A stretch of 64,000 nucleotides of DNA from Ruegeria halocynthiae (GCF_000743705.1 NZ_JQEZ01000001.1:1046070-1110069), one strand, 5' to 3'. Shown: positions 46,240 to 54,651, counted from the first letter of the stretch. Notes: a model not told the origin generated them from the sequence alone. A program made the numbers and translations.

Positions 46240-46761
46240 GTGAGGGGCATTCTAACGGTAAAACGCCGGGTTTTGGCGATTATGTCTGCGTTTCTGATCG
46301 CACTTGGCACCCTGACTGCCAGCGCGCAGGACAAGCGTGGACCTGTTACCAACCTGCCATTGCCACGGTATGTTTCGATGAAAGCCGCCGAAGGCAACGT
46401 ACGCCGGGGGCCATCGCTGACCCATCGAATCGACTGGGTCTTCAAACGACGCGGGATGCCGTTGCAGATTACGGCGGAATACGGCAACTGGCGCAAGGTT
46501 CAGGATCGTGACGGCGCCGGTGGCTGGGTTCACTACGCCCTGCTGTCAGGGGTGCGCACGGTTCTGATCGAATCCGAGATGCTGCCAGTCTTTACCACCC
46601 CGGACCCGAATTCGCAGGTCAGCGCCCAATTCGAATCCGGTGTTGTCGCGCGGCTGGGCACCTGCAATCTGGAATGGTGCCACATATCGGCGGGCGGCTA
46701 TCGCGGATGGACGCAGAAATCGAACCTCTGGGGTGTGGACCCCGCTGAAATCCGCGAGTAG
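46240..46761 (+). CDS. Exported SH3-domain protein
   Basis: 173 residues if begun at GTG 46240 (VRGILTVKRRVLAIMSAFL), with a signal peptide cut after ASA; an ATG at 46282 is an alternative that would leave a shorter signal. The mature part holds two bacterial SH3 repeats: the first (LPRYVSMKAAEGNVRRGPS, then GNWRKVQDRDGAGGWVHYALL) and a second (FTTPDPNSQVSAQFESGVVA to GGYRGWTQKSNLWG). Such proteins bind cell wall or partner proteins in the envelope. Role unknown. Confidence 0.82.
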   Translation: MRGILTVKRRVLAIMSAFLIALGTLTASAQDKRGPVTNLPLPRYVSMKAAEGNVRRGPSLTHRIDWVFKRRGMPLQITAEYGNWRKVQDRDGAGGWVHYALLSGVRTVLIESEMLPVFTTPDPNSQVSAQFESGVVARLGTCNLEWCHISAGGYRGWTQKSNLWGVDPAEIRE

Positions 46762-46792
46762 GCAGCGCCGCCTCAACCGTTAGTGCATTGTT

Positions 46793-47701
46793 TCAGGACG
46801 TGCGGGCAATGAATTCGCAGGTCACCTTGACCAATTCAGGCCCGACATCTTCTTGCAGAAAATGCCCCGCATTCGGCAGCAACACATGCGGCTGCCCCAC
46901 CGCACCAGGGCAGAGTTTTTGAAACACGCTGTCAATCCCGGCCATAACCATATCATCGGCCCCAAAAGCTGTCAGAACAGGGGTTTGCAAATTGCGGATC
47001 ACCTCCCAGGCCTTGCGGTTCGGTACCGCAGCCGGGTCATCGGGCGATCCCGGCACCAGCATCGGAAACTGTCGTGCCCCCGCCTTGTAGCTTTCATCCG
47101 GAAACGGCGCGTCATAGGCTGCAATAACGTCATCCGGCAGCTGCAAAGTTGTCCCGCCCTTCAGAATACCCCCTGCAGGGAACACCGGAACGTCCTGGCT
47201 GAACTTTTGCCAGTTTTCAAAGGCCTCTCCCAATGGCTGATCACCTGTTGGCAAGGCGGTATTGCCCACGACGACACGTGCGAATCTGTCAGGCATCTCC
47301 GCCCACAGGCGCAGCCCGATCAGCCCACCCCAGTCCTGACAGAACAACGTGATGTTACGCAGATCAACCGCGCGCAGCCACTCTCCCATCCACAAGACGT
47401 GACGCTCATAGGTATAATCGCCGCGCTCGGTCGGTTTGTCCGAACGCCCGAAACCGATCAGATCCGGGGCAACCGCGCGATGCCCTTTTGCCACGAAGCC
47501 TGCGATCATATGCCGATAAAGGTACGACCAACTGGGTTCGCCGTGCATCATCAGCACGGGATCGGCATCCCGCGGCCCCTCATCAACATAGTGAACGCGC
47601 AAGCCTCCACCTTCGGTGTCATCAACCTGAGTGTAATGCGGAGTGAACGGGTAATCGGCCAATCCCTCGAACCGATCATCAGGAGTGCGTAGAGCTTTCA
47701 T
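46793..47701 (-). CDS. Haloalkane dehalogenase, subfamily I (DhlA-like)
   Basis: 302-residue alpha/beta hydrolase that should cleave carbon-halogen bonds by hydrolysis. The nucleophile D123 and halide-binding W124 sit in FCQDWGGLIGL, the oxyanion segment is HGEPSWSYLYRHM, and the catalytic histidine is in LPNAGHFLQEDVG. HGEPSWSYLYR and APFPDESYKAGARQFPM resemble Xanthobacter DhlA and mark subfamily I. The ATG at 47701 follows AGAAGG; the open frame to 47818 is rejected. It is a lone gene, and neither a linked alcohol dehydrogenase nor a regulator is next to it. Confidence 0.9.
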   Translation of the reverse strand: MKALRTPDDRFEGLADYPFTPHYTQVDDTEGGGLRVHYVDEGPRDADPVLMMHGEPSWSYLYRHMIAGFVAKGHRAVAPDLIGFGRSDKPTERGDYTYERHVLWMGEWLRAVDLRNITLFCQDWGGLIGLRLWAEMPDRFARVVVGNTALPTGDQPLGEAFENWQKFSQDVPVFPAGGILKGGTTLQLPDDVIAAYDAPFPDESYKAGARQFPMLVPGSPDDPAAVPNRKAWEVIRNLQTPVLTAFGADDMVMAGIDSVFQKLCPGAVGQPHVLLPNAGHFLQEDVGPELVKVTCEFIARTS

Positions 47702-48011
47702 ATCCAACCTTCTCAAATCACAACGGGTATCTGGATGAGCGTGCCACGCTGCCCCGGACCCTGTCACCCCACGAAACAGAGATGACCCCGGCGATGCAAC
47801 GCCCCATTGAAATCTCACGCCCCGCAGCCCGGTTCAAAGCATCAAGCCCTTGAGGCTCCGAACCGACCCAATTTCCGCAGCGATAATGTCGACAGAAAAG
47901 CAGTTCATGCACGCGGCGGCGGGTCCCGAAAAAAAATGTCAAACCTTGCTCTTTTTTTGCTGGAAAGGTCTTGAACCCGCCAACCAACAATCGTAGACAG
48001 CGCCTCACCGT
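47702..48011. other. Intergenic region upstream of tRNA-Gln
   Basis: 310 bases between the dehalogenase start and the tRNA gene. Contains A- and T-rich runs around 47930-47960 and a possible tRNA promoter (listed separately). No coding sequence was found. Confidence 0.5.
47971..47999 (+). promoter_or_regulatory. Possible promoter of tRNA-Gln
   Basis: TTGAAC (47971-47976), 17 bases, TAGACA (47994-47999). The -10 ends 12 bases before the tRNA 5' end, which leaves a very short leader. Match to consensus is moderate. Confidence 0.4.
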
Positions 48012-48086
48012 TGGGGTGTAGCCAAGTGGTAAGGCAGCAGTTTTTGGTACTGTGTATCGTAGGTTCGAATCCTACCACCCCAGCCA
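48012..48086 (+). tRNA. tRNA-Gln (anticodon TTG)
   Basis: Cloverleaf with a 7-bp acceptor stem tggggtg/caccccaa-type pairing (48012-48018 with 48076-48082), discriminator G at 48083 and encoded CCA at 48084-48086. The anticodon arm GCAGT-TTTTGGT-ACTGT gives anticodon TTG, reading CAA. The T arm contains GGTTCGAATCC. It stands alone. Confidence 0.95.
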
Positions 48087-48668
48087 TATTTCATGAAAAA
48101 TGAACCACAGGTCGACCAAGGGTTGATGTACGCCGTGCAGCCCGCAGGCCTGAAACCAGCAACTGCGATCAGAAATTGCCGCTTGCCCACGGCGATCTGC
48201 CGGAAAGAGATTTGTCGCGCACGTTACTGATTTCCAATGATGCTGCCGCAAAGATTGGGCAGGGGAACATCAAGCGCCTGATGTATGCAAGCACCGAATA
48301 AATGTACCAGTACGCAGCCTTTTGGACCCAACGGATAGGTTGACAAAAACTGTTGGGAATTCTAGGTCGCTGGAAAGATGGGTAAATCAGCCCATTCGCC
48401 AGATTGCGTTTCGCAAGATGAAACACGTGCAATCAAGCCAGAGAAGCCGATCAATAAACAAGTCCTGACAGTGCCGTGGCGTCTGAAAGACCCCGGCAGG
48501 TGCGGCATGTGAATTGGACGAATTGGATATGACTCCGGCTCTGGCGGGTCCAACCTAAGAAGAAATGCTATGACGCTTTATTTCGGTTTTCCGGCATTGC
48601 CTGAAAAGCATGTGGCGATCTCACGTTTTGCGGGATCGCTTGTATCGTCCTTGGTCCTCGGCACGCGC
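48087..48668. other. Gene-poor region between tRNA-Gln and exbB
   Basis: 582 bases with lower GC and no convincing gene. One stretch (about 48110-48300) reads through one plus frame without stops up to TAA 48300 but has no start or recognised product. No second copy of the tRNA 3' end (attachment repeat) was noticed. The exbB promoter must lie near its end. Confidence 0.45.
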
Positions 48669-49592
48669 ATGAAACATCTGTTGATCATCATGGCGGCACT
48701 TGTCGTAACCTCGTCGGGCCTTGCTGCGCAAGACGCGACGCCCCAGCCCGCGCCGCAGGTCTCTCAGGCGACCCCCAACCTGCCCGCACCGGGCAGCGCC
48801 ATTGAAACGCCGCCACTTTCAAGCAGTGAACACCCTGCCGAACAGGCACCCGCCATCCTACCGGCCACCGAAACTGTGGCCGAAGTCGCACCGCTGGCCC
48901 AACAGCCCCCATTGCCCCAGCAAGAGGGGTTCTTGGCTGCAGCGCAGGGTGCTTTGGCCAAGGCAACCGATTTTCTGCGCACCGGCGGGCCGTCCATCTG
49001 GGTCATCGCCGCGCTATCGGTCATTACCGTTGCACTGATTTTGTGGAAAATCTGGCGGTTGGCACTGATCGGTGCATGGTCGCGTGGCAAGGCCGGATTG
49101 GCCGTCGACTTGTATGAGGTCGGAAACACCGAAGCCGCCCTGGCCACGGTCAGGGGCCGCCGGGGCATCCGTTCGAAAGTTTTGGAAAATGCGATCCTCG
49201 CCCTGCACAACATGCCTGAGAACCGCGCCCGCGAAGAGGTTTCGCGCGTTGCCAAGCGCGAGATCGCCAACGCCGGAACGGGTTTGCGGGCGTTGGAACT
49301 GATCGCAACAATTGCACCTTTGCTGGGCCTGTTGGGCACCGTTCTGGGTATGATCGCCGCGTTTCAGGCGCTTCAGCACTCCGGCAGCCGGGCCGACCCC
49401 GCCCTTTTGGCGGGCGGCATCTGGGAGGCGCTTTTGACCACCGCCGCAGGTATGGCCGTGGCCATCCCGGCCTCGGCGGCGTTGACCTGGTTCGAGGCTG
49501 TGATCGACCGCATTCGCCGGGACGTCGAAGATGGCGCAACACGCCTGTTCGTATCCATAAAGCCGCGGGAACTTAATCTGGCCGCGGAATAA
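48669..49592 (+). CDS. exbB: ExbB/TolQ/MotA family proton channel protein
   Basis: 307 residues from the ATG at 48669. A signal peptide-like N-terminus (MKHLLIIMAALVVTSSGLAA) precedes about 75 Pro/Ala/Glu-rich residues in the periplasm, then three membrane helices near 105-125 (IWVIAALSVITVALILWKIW), 200-228 (IATIAPLLGLLGTVLGMIAAF) and 250-275. The MotA/TolQ/ExbB channel signature GLLGTVLGMIAAF is clear. With ExbD it energises TonB using the proton gradient. The long exported N-terminus is typical of TonB-linked ExbB rather than TolQ. First of four genes. Confidence 0.9.
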   Translation: MKHLLIIMAALVVTSSGLAAQDATPQPAPQVSQATPNLPAPGSAIETPPLSSSEHPAEQAPAILPATETVAEVAPLAQQPPLPQQEGFLAAAQGALAKATDFLRTGGPSIWVIAALSVITVALILWKIWRLALIGAWSRGKAGLAVDLYEVGNTEAALATVRGRRGIRSKVLENAILALHNMPENRAREEVSRVAKREIANAGTGLRALELIATIAPLLGLLGTVLGMIAAFQALQHSGSRADPALLAGGIWEALLTTAAGMAVAIPASAALTWFEAVIDRIRRDVEDGATRLFVSIKPRELNLAAE

Positions 49593-49596
49593 GCCG

Positions 49597-49968
49597 ATGC
49601 AATTCGCACCACCGCCCAAACCCCGCCGCAAGCCCAGCCTTACGCCGATGATCGACGTGGTCTTTTTGTTGCTGGTGTTTTTCATGCTGGCGTCGCGGTT
49701 TGGTGCGGATGCGGCACTGCCCTTGCCGCTGGCCTCTGCCGGTGGGGAATACACCGGCCCGCCACGCTTGATTGATGTGTTGCCCGACGCGGTGGCGCTG
49801 AACGGGACCACGACGGCCGACCTTATTGGCGATCTGGCACCCCTGATGCAGACCCCTGCGGATATGCTGATCCTGCGTGGCAAGGATGGCGCAACCCTGC
49901 AACGGATCGTGACCGTGACCGAAACTCTGCGTGACGCCGGATATACATCGGTTGTCTTGGTGGAGTAG
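49597..49968 (+). CDS. exbD: ExbD/TolR family biopolymer transport protein (first copy)
   Basis: 123 residues: short cytoplasmic N-terminus (KPRRKPSLTPMIDVVFLLLV), one membrane helix with the essential aspartate in TPMIDVVFLLL, and a periplasmic domain ending TVTETLRDAGYTSVVLVE. It lies four bases after exbB, with the second copy five bases further on, so the three are translated as a unit. Confidence 0.92.
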   Translation: MQFAPPPKPRRKPSLTPMIDVVFLLLVFFMLASRFGADAALPLPLASAGGEYTGPPRLIDVLPDAVALNGTTTADLIGDLAPLMQTPADMLILRGKDGATLQRIVTVTETLRDAGYTSVVLVE

Positions 49969-49972
49969 CGCG

Positions 49973-50356
49973 ATGGATTTCTCAGAACCGCCCCGCCCGC
50001 CCCGCGCTGAATCCATCGTTCCAATGATCAACGTGGTCTTTCTGCTGCTGATCTTCTTTCTGATGACGTCGAACCTGGCACAGCCCGAACCGTTCGAAAT
50101 CACCCCGCCCCAGTCGGTTTCAACGACTAAGCCAGAGGTTGAGCAGGTGCTATATGTCGACAAGACCGGGCGCACTTCGTTTCAGGGGAACGAAGGCGAC
50201 GCAGCGCTAAGCGCACTGGCCGCGATCAGCGGTACTGACAGCACCATCCAGATCCGCGCTGATGCCGGGTTGGAAGCGGTAGCACTTGCGCGTCTGCTTA
50301 ACCAATTGGCCCACGTCGGATTTGGCAGGGTCGAACTGGTGGTGGCCCCGAAATGA
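49973..50356 (+). CDS. exbD: ExbD/TolR family protein, second copy lacking the membrane aspartate
   Basis: 127 residues from the ATG at 49973. The layout is the same as its upstream neighbour, but the membrane helix reads VPMINVVFLLLIFFLMT. The proton-carrying aspartate found in the first copy (PMIDVV) is replaced by asparagine here. It may therefore be a structural rather than proton-translocating partner in a mixed ExbD dimer. The periplasmic part ends HVGFGRVELVVAPK. Overlaps tonB by four bases (ATGA). Confidence 0.9.
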   Translation: MDFSEPPRPPRAESIVPMINVVFLLLIFFLMTSNLAQPEPFEITPPQSVSTTKPEVEQVLYVDKTGRTSFQGNEGDAALSALAAISGTDSTIQIRADAGLEAVALARLLNQLAHVGFGRVELVVAPK

Positions 50357-51198
50357 AACGTTGGTTGGAAACACTGACCTTCCTGACCCTTGCGGTTGCA
50401 CTGCATCTGGTGGTGCTCGCCAGCCCGCCGAAATCCGGTATCGCGGCTGGCGGCAGCGGTGGCGATGCGATGGTCTCACTCAAGGCGGCGGCCCCAACCG
50501 TGGCCGAGATGGTCGAAGCCTGGGAACGTCCGCCTGCGGTTCAGACCGACATCCGGCCCGAAATCACGCCCCCCAGCGCAGCCGCGACCAAAGCGCCAAC
50601 AATGCCCGATCTGAAAATTGACCAGGCCCCACGCGCGCAGGTCAAAGTCGCGCTTGCCAAGCCGCAAAAAGACCGGGACGTGCAGATCGACACCACCCCT
50701 CCGCCTCCGCCAGCCCCACCAAAGGCGCAGGCCAAGCCCAAGCCTGACGTCGCCCCCAAACAGCGCCCGCCGAAGAAACCCAAACAACAAGGACACAAGG
50801 CCAAGGTCACTTCGGCAGGCGTCGCCAAACAGGTCTCGGCCGGGTCCGGTGGTGCGGCGCAGGCCGGTGCCGGCAGCGCGCGTGTTTCCACCGCTTCGGC
50901 CGGGCAAACGGCAAAGCTGCAGGCCGTTTGGGGCGCAAAAATCCGCGCCCGCATCGAACGCAACAAACGATATCCGCGCGGATCGAGAGCCAAAGGGGAC
51001 GTGACCATTCAGTTGACTGTGACGCGCGGCGGTAAGCTGATGAGCCACCGTTTGGTGAAATCTTCAGGCGATGCAAAACTGGATCAAGCCGCGCTGAGCG
51101 CCGTGCAACGCACACCGAAGCTTCCCAAGGCCCCGAAAGAACTGGGCGGTGACAGCTTTCGCTTTTCACTTATGATCCGCATGATGCCCCGGCGGTAG
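50353..51198 (+). CDS. tonB: TonB-family energy transducer
   Basis: 281 residues. One N-terminal helix (about 5-24, ETLTFLTLAVALHLVVLASP), a long Pro/Lys/Ala-rich spanner (about 70-160, with TPPPPPAPPKAQAKPKP) and a C-terminal TonB domain (about 200-281, AKIRARIERNKRYPRGSRAK and ending SLMIRMMPRR). The YP motif expected before the conserved sheet is present (KRYP). It couples inner-membrane energy to outer-membrane receptors for iron complexes, heme or B12. No receptor gene is adjacent. Confidence 0.92.
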   Translation: MKRWLETLTFLTLAVALHLVVLASPPKSGIAAGGSGGDAMVSLKAAAPTVAEMVEAWERPPAVQTDIRPEITPPSAAATKAPTMPDLKIDQAPRAQVKVALAKPQKDRDVQIDTTPPPPPAPPKAQAKPKPDVAPKQRPPKKPKQQGHKAKVTSAGVAKQVSAGSGGAAQAGAGSARVSTASAGQTAKLQAVWGAKIRARIERNKRYPRGSRAKGDVTIQLTVTRGGKLMSHRLVKSSGDAKLDQAALSAVQRTPKLPKAPKELGGDSFRFSLMIRMMPRR

Positions 51199-51293
51199 TA
51201 GCGCGGGCATCTCCCCCCACAGCGGTGACTGCCCCGTCCGAAACAACCCCGAGTCCTTTGTTAATGCATTGAAAAACCCACCTTCACACATAC

Positions 51294-51322
51294 TTGACAA
51301 TTACTATCAGTAATTCTACCAG
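51294..51322 (+). promoter_or_regulatory. Iron-rhodo box overlapping a consensus -35
   Basis: TGA-N9-TCA at 51295-51309 matches the iron-rhodo (IRO) box bound by RirA in Rhodobacteraceae and rhizobia. It overlaps a perfect -35 hexamer TTGACA (51294-51299). A weak -10, TACCAG, sits 17 bases on (51317-51322). Repressor bound here would hide the -35. The only intact gene downstream is the siderophore-interacting protein. Confidence 0.6.
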
Positions 51323-51328
51323 ACCTAC

Positions 51329-51349
51329 GGCGCGTGAGGTTCACGCGCC
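51329..51349 (+). promoter_or_regulatory. Perfect 9-bp hairpin in the leader after the IRO promoter
   Basis: GGCGCGTGA, loop GGT, TCACGCGCC: nine of nine bases pair. It begins about 7 bases after the presumed -10, so it would be at or just after the transcript start. There is no T-run, so it is not a plain terminator; it could be an operator dyad or an RNA structure. Confidence 0.5.
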
Positions 51350-51510
51350 CAAGCAAGACCTTTCCGCCAGTGCACGCGGCCAGACGTCAAGCCATACATT
51401 GAAGGACAGCAAACCCGTGCTGAGGTGAACCCACCCAGGCCAGACGGGGGTGCTTTCGTGTTTCAAAACACATTGCGCCAGCGCCGGTCGTTGGCGTGCG
51501 GAGAGAAGCT

Positions 51511-51627
51511 ATGCCAAGGCCCCCGGCCGATCTGATTACCGAGGCCACGATGGATCAGGTCTTTGACCTGCCCTGCACCGTTATCGCCGACCCCGTTCAC
51601 GGCACCCCCCACGTTAGCCCGGCCTGA
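51511..51627 (+). pseudogene. 3' remnant of a siderophore-type ABC ATPase gene
   Basis: The frame ending at TGA 51625-51627 reads PPADLITEATMDQVFDLP followed by CTVIADPVHGTPHVSPA. This is the C-terminal signature of FecE/FepC/HmuV-type ATPases ('F-G-L-x-C-x-V-x-x-D-P-V-x-G-T-P-x-V-x-P'). Upstream the frame no longer resembles an ATPase: the expected 'R-x-G-x-I-x-x-x-G-P-P' segment appears only across frames around 51490-51520. No Walker A or signature motif occurs in the interval, so most of the gene is lost. It lies directly upstream of the SIP gene, the usual neighbour of such transporters. Confidence 0.6.
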
Positions 51628-51639
51628 AAGGACACACCT

Positions 51640-52689
51640 GTGACAGTTCACCCCAATTTCGCCCTGCAGGCAGAAACCACGCTGCGGCACCTGAACTTTG
51701 ATGCCATGAAAATGGTGATGCTGCATCAGGCGCAGGAATACGACTTGCCGATTATTGAAAACAACGACACTTGCGTTTGTATTCAAATGAACCACGGCTG
51801 CCTTCGCTTCAAGAACGCAGCTGATGGCATCAGGACCACGGCCTTTGCCGCCCAACAAGACTGGCTGTTCATGCTGAAAGAGGGGCTTGTGTGGCAGTTG
51901 GAACAGTTTTCGCCGGATACTGCCGCGCAGGTGCGGTGGTCGGATGTGGACAAGGCCGGTGGGCTGCCGCCGAATTTTCACTTTGCCACGGTGCAGTCCG
52001 TCAGATGGATCGGCGCATCCTTTATTCGCGTTCGGATCAAGGCAAAAGGGCTGTCCAGCTTTCAGGACGACGCCATTCATTTCCGAATTGTTCTGCCGCC
52101 TGCTGATCTGGGCGATGTCGAATGGCCTCATGTCTCGGAAAACGGGTCGACCGTCTGGCCTACGGGGGCCAAAACCCTGCACAAACCCGTCTATACCACG
52201 CGCTGGATCGACCATGCGCAAGGGGTGATGGATTTTGACGTCTTCGTGCACGAAGGGGGGCGCGTGACCGATTGGGCAAGCAGCGTCGCACCAGGTGCGC
52301 AGGTGGCCTTTGTCGGCCCCGGCGGGGGTGGCATCCCCAAGACGGATCGGATTTTGATGTTTGCCGATGAAACTGCCCTGCCCGCCACGGCGCGCATAAT
52401 GGAAACCCTGCCCGCCGATACCAATGGTCACGTGACAGTGCTGGCCTCACACGAAGCTTATTGCTCGTACGCCATAACGGCCCCGGCAGGCGTGTCGGTT
52501 TCGTGGTTAGATCGCGAGACCGGACATTCCCTGGCTGACATTGCAATTGAGATGCGCGACAGGTTTCCCGAACATTATGTTTGGTTTGCCTGTGAAAAAG
52601 CAGACGCGCGCAGGTTTCGCACCGCATATAAGGCGAAAGGCGGCGATCCGGCCAATGCTTACATCGCGGCGTATTGGAGCCGCCGTTAA
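51640..52689 (+). CDS. Siderophore-interacting protein (flavin ferric-siderophore reductase)
   Basis: 349 residues from a GTG at 51640 with AAGGA about 9 bases upstream, the site overlapping the end of the ATPase remnant. The N-terminal ~100 residues are a DUF2218-like domain. Then come the SIP FAD-binding domain (about 110-225, with KPVYTTRWID and MDFDVFVHEGGRVTDWASSV) and the SIP C-terminal domain (VAFVGPGGGGIPKTDRILMF; ADETALPATARIMETLP; YVWFACEKADARRFR). The protein reduces ferric siderophores in the cytoplasm to free iron. It remains intact although the importer next to it is broken. Confidence 0.9.
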   Translation: MTVHPNFALQAETTLRHLNFDAMKMVMLHQAQEYDLPIIENNDTCVCIQMNHGCLRFKNAADGIRTTAFAAQQDWLFMLKEGLVWQLEQFSPDTAAQVRWSDVDKAGGLPPNFHFATVQSVRWIGASFIRVRIKAKGLSSFQDDAIHFRIVLPPADLGDVEWPHVSENGSTVWPTGAKTLHKPVYTTRWIDHAQGVMDFDVFVHEGGRVTDWASSVAPGAQVAFVGPGGGGIPKTDRILMFADETALPATARIMETLPADTNGHVTVLASHEAYCSYAITAPAGVSVSWLDRETGHSLADIAIEMRDRFPEHYVWFACEKADARRFRTAYKAKGGDPANAYIAAYWSRR

Positions 52690-52752
52690 ACCCGCCCAGC
52701 GGATTTCCCTGTCGCACCAATCCGGATTGCCGGTCGATGCGGTACAGATCGC

Positions 52753-53259
52753 TCAGGACACCACGCGCAGCCTGGCTGCGGTGTGCGTGCCCGCCTGTGG
52801 GGTCGATCCGGCGGGAAACCGGTTTGCAAAGGTCAGACCTGATCTAATCACGTCCGGGTCCAACCTGCCCCGGGTCAATGCGTCAACGGATTCGCGGGCC
52901 GCGGCTGTGTCATCGCGACGCATGAAATGCAGTACGTACATCAGCGTCGCTTCGTCTTCTGTCAACTGGCCTCGGCTGTATTCACAAAACGGATCGGCGT
53001 GATCGAAAGCAACGTCGCGACATTGCACGACGTATCTCAAGAACCGCGCCAGCAGATGCGCGGCGGACAGGCCAACCCGATCTCCCCACCGCTCGGCCGC
53101 GATGGAATAGGCCAGATGCCAGGCTTGGGTCTCTGGCCGTGCGAGACTGTCGAAATGATGCCGCGCCACCACCAGAAGGCCATTTTCGAAGGTGTCGAAG
53201 GGAAAATTGACAATAGATTGCATACGGCCGTGACGCTTGACCGGGAAAGGCGCTGTCAT
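52753..53259 (-). CDS. Hypothetical protein
   Basis: 168 residues from the ATG at 53259 with AAAGG about 9 bases upstream; a later ATG at 53223 is also possible. The sequence is predicted helical, soluble and histidine-rich in its first half (VVARHHFDSLARPETQAWHL, then LLARFLRYVVQCRDVAFDHAD), followed by TEDEATLMYVLHFMRRDD. It has no signal peptide. No family was recognised. It is convergent with the siderophore-interacting protein gene, 63 bases apart. Confidence 0.6.
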   Translation of the reverse strand: MTAPFPVKRHGRMQSIVNFPFDTFENGLLVVARHHFDSLARPETQAWHLAYSIAAERWGDRVGLSAAHLLARFLRYVVQCRDVAFDHADPFCEYSRGQLTEDEATLMYVLHFMRRDDTAAARESVDALTRGRLDPDVIRSGLTFANRFPAGSTPQAGTHTAARLRVVS

Positions 53260-53776
53260 GTGATTGACCTTTGCTTTTCCAGGCTTCCAGTAACGACCGT
53301 GGCGAGGTTTTCAGGCAAGGTGCCCTGTGGTTGATATCCCCAAGGCCCGCACGCCGCGACGTGAGCGGGAAATCGGATACCCGCATTCATCGGTTCCATT
53401 GTCCGTATTTCCATGTGTGTGCAAACCTTCCCGCGCCAAAGGCGGCGCGCATGAGCTTGCCGATTAAATCCTGAGAGGCCGGGCGCGATTCCAAGAAATC
53501 TGACTGAGCCGTGAAATACACTACTAAATTACTCGGAATTATCAATCGAAACACCACGTCACAATCAGCCCGTTGGGCGATGGCCTAAATCCTGTTCCCG
53601 ATTGGGCCTGTTCGCGCGTGTCGCTATCTTCTCTGGTCCGACGAATATGCGAAAAATCATATACGTGCTAATAGAGGGATGATACCCAGATACTGCCGGG
53701 TCGTCAGCAAGGCGGTTGAGTGGCCATTAGCAGTTACGAAATAGCCAAATTATCGTTGATTTACATGAGGGACATA
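53260..53776. other. Intergenic region upstream of the beta-barrel gene
   Basis: 517 bases of lower GC, especially 53510-53770. It carries the promoters of the divergent flanking genes. Several short frames exist, none convincing. No TGA-N9-TCA box, terminator or repeat was noticed. Confidence 0.45.
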
Positions 53777-54529
53777 ATGATTTCAGCAACGGGAATGAAA
53801 GGTGCCGCACTTGGTACGGCGCTTATTGCATCGGCGGCTACGATGACCTCGGCTCAGCAATCTGACTGGTCATACGATGCCACCATCTATCTGTTCACCC
53901 CCGAGACCGAGACAAAGCTTGAAACACCCCTTGGCACGGTGGATGGCACCCTCAAATTCTCTGACGCGCTAAAAAATCTGGACTTTGCGTTCATGGGGGC
54001 CATTGCTGCAACCAACGGGCGCTGGAGCTTTATGGCCGATTACAACTACACGAACCTGTCCTTTGACGATGCCTCTCCCACCCCGGCGAACGCAGAGCTG
54101 GACGTTTCGGTCAAAACACAATTTCTGACGGCCATGGCAGGATATCGCATTCATGAGGATCAGACCGTCAAACTGGACCTGGCGGGCGGTCTCAGATGGT
54201 ACAGCACCAAGACCGACTTCACACTGACCCCTGGCACAGCACCCGCACGGCGCAATGTCGCGGATGACAGTTGGGTCGACCCGGTGATCGGCGCAAGGGC
54301 GCGGTTTTCGCTATCAGAAAAATGGGCCAGCACAGCCTATTTGGACTATGGCGGGTTCAGAAGCGGCAGCCAGACCTGGCAGGTCCTGGTCACGGCCGAT
54401 TACATCATCAATGAACGGTGGATGCTGCGGGGTGGTTATCGGTATATCTCATTCGATCACGATATCGACGGCAATACTTATGAGTTCATCCAGTCCGGGC
54501 CGGTGTTTGGGGCGACCTACCGGTTCTAA
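53777..54529 (+). CDS. Outer-membrane beta-barrel protein
   Basis: 250 residues from the ATG at 53777, which has GAGGG five bases upstream; upstream in-frame ATGs are rejected. A signal peptide (cut near TSAQQ) is followed by alternating polar/hydrophobic strands (WSYDATIYLFTPETET, FMADYNYTNLSFDD, QTVKLDLAGGLRWYSTKTDF, WMLRGGYRYISFDHDI). The C-terminus GPVFGATYRF ends in phenylalanine, the signal for barrel insertion. Eight or ten strands seem likely. No specific porin family was recognised; the adjacent genes do not indicate its cargo. Confidence 0.82.
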   Translation: MISATGMKGAALGTALIASAATMTSAQQSDWSYDATIYLFTPETETKLETPLGTVDGTLKFSDALKNLDFAFMGAIAATNGRWSFMADYNYTNLSFDDASPTPANAELDVSVKTQFLTAMAGYRIHEDQTVKLDLAGGLRWYSTKTDFTLTPGTAPARRNVADDSWVDPVIGARARFSLSEKWASTAYLDYGGFRSGSQTWQVLVTADYIINERWMLRGGYRYISFDHDIDGNTYEFIQSGPVFGATYRF

Positions 54530-54651
54530 CAACGTAATTGGCGGCGTCGCCGGGCCAAACGCTGCGCAACGCCAAGGCTGATCATTTTCAAGCCACAGGG
54601 CAAAAAACTGAACCGTTAGGACATCAATACCGAGATGGTTTTCGGACTACT

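Noticed and set aside
48012..48668. Genomic island attachment site at tRNA-Gln
   Set aside because: No integrase gene and no repeat of the tRNA 3' end was seen in the window; the downstream genes are chromosomal in character.
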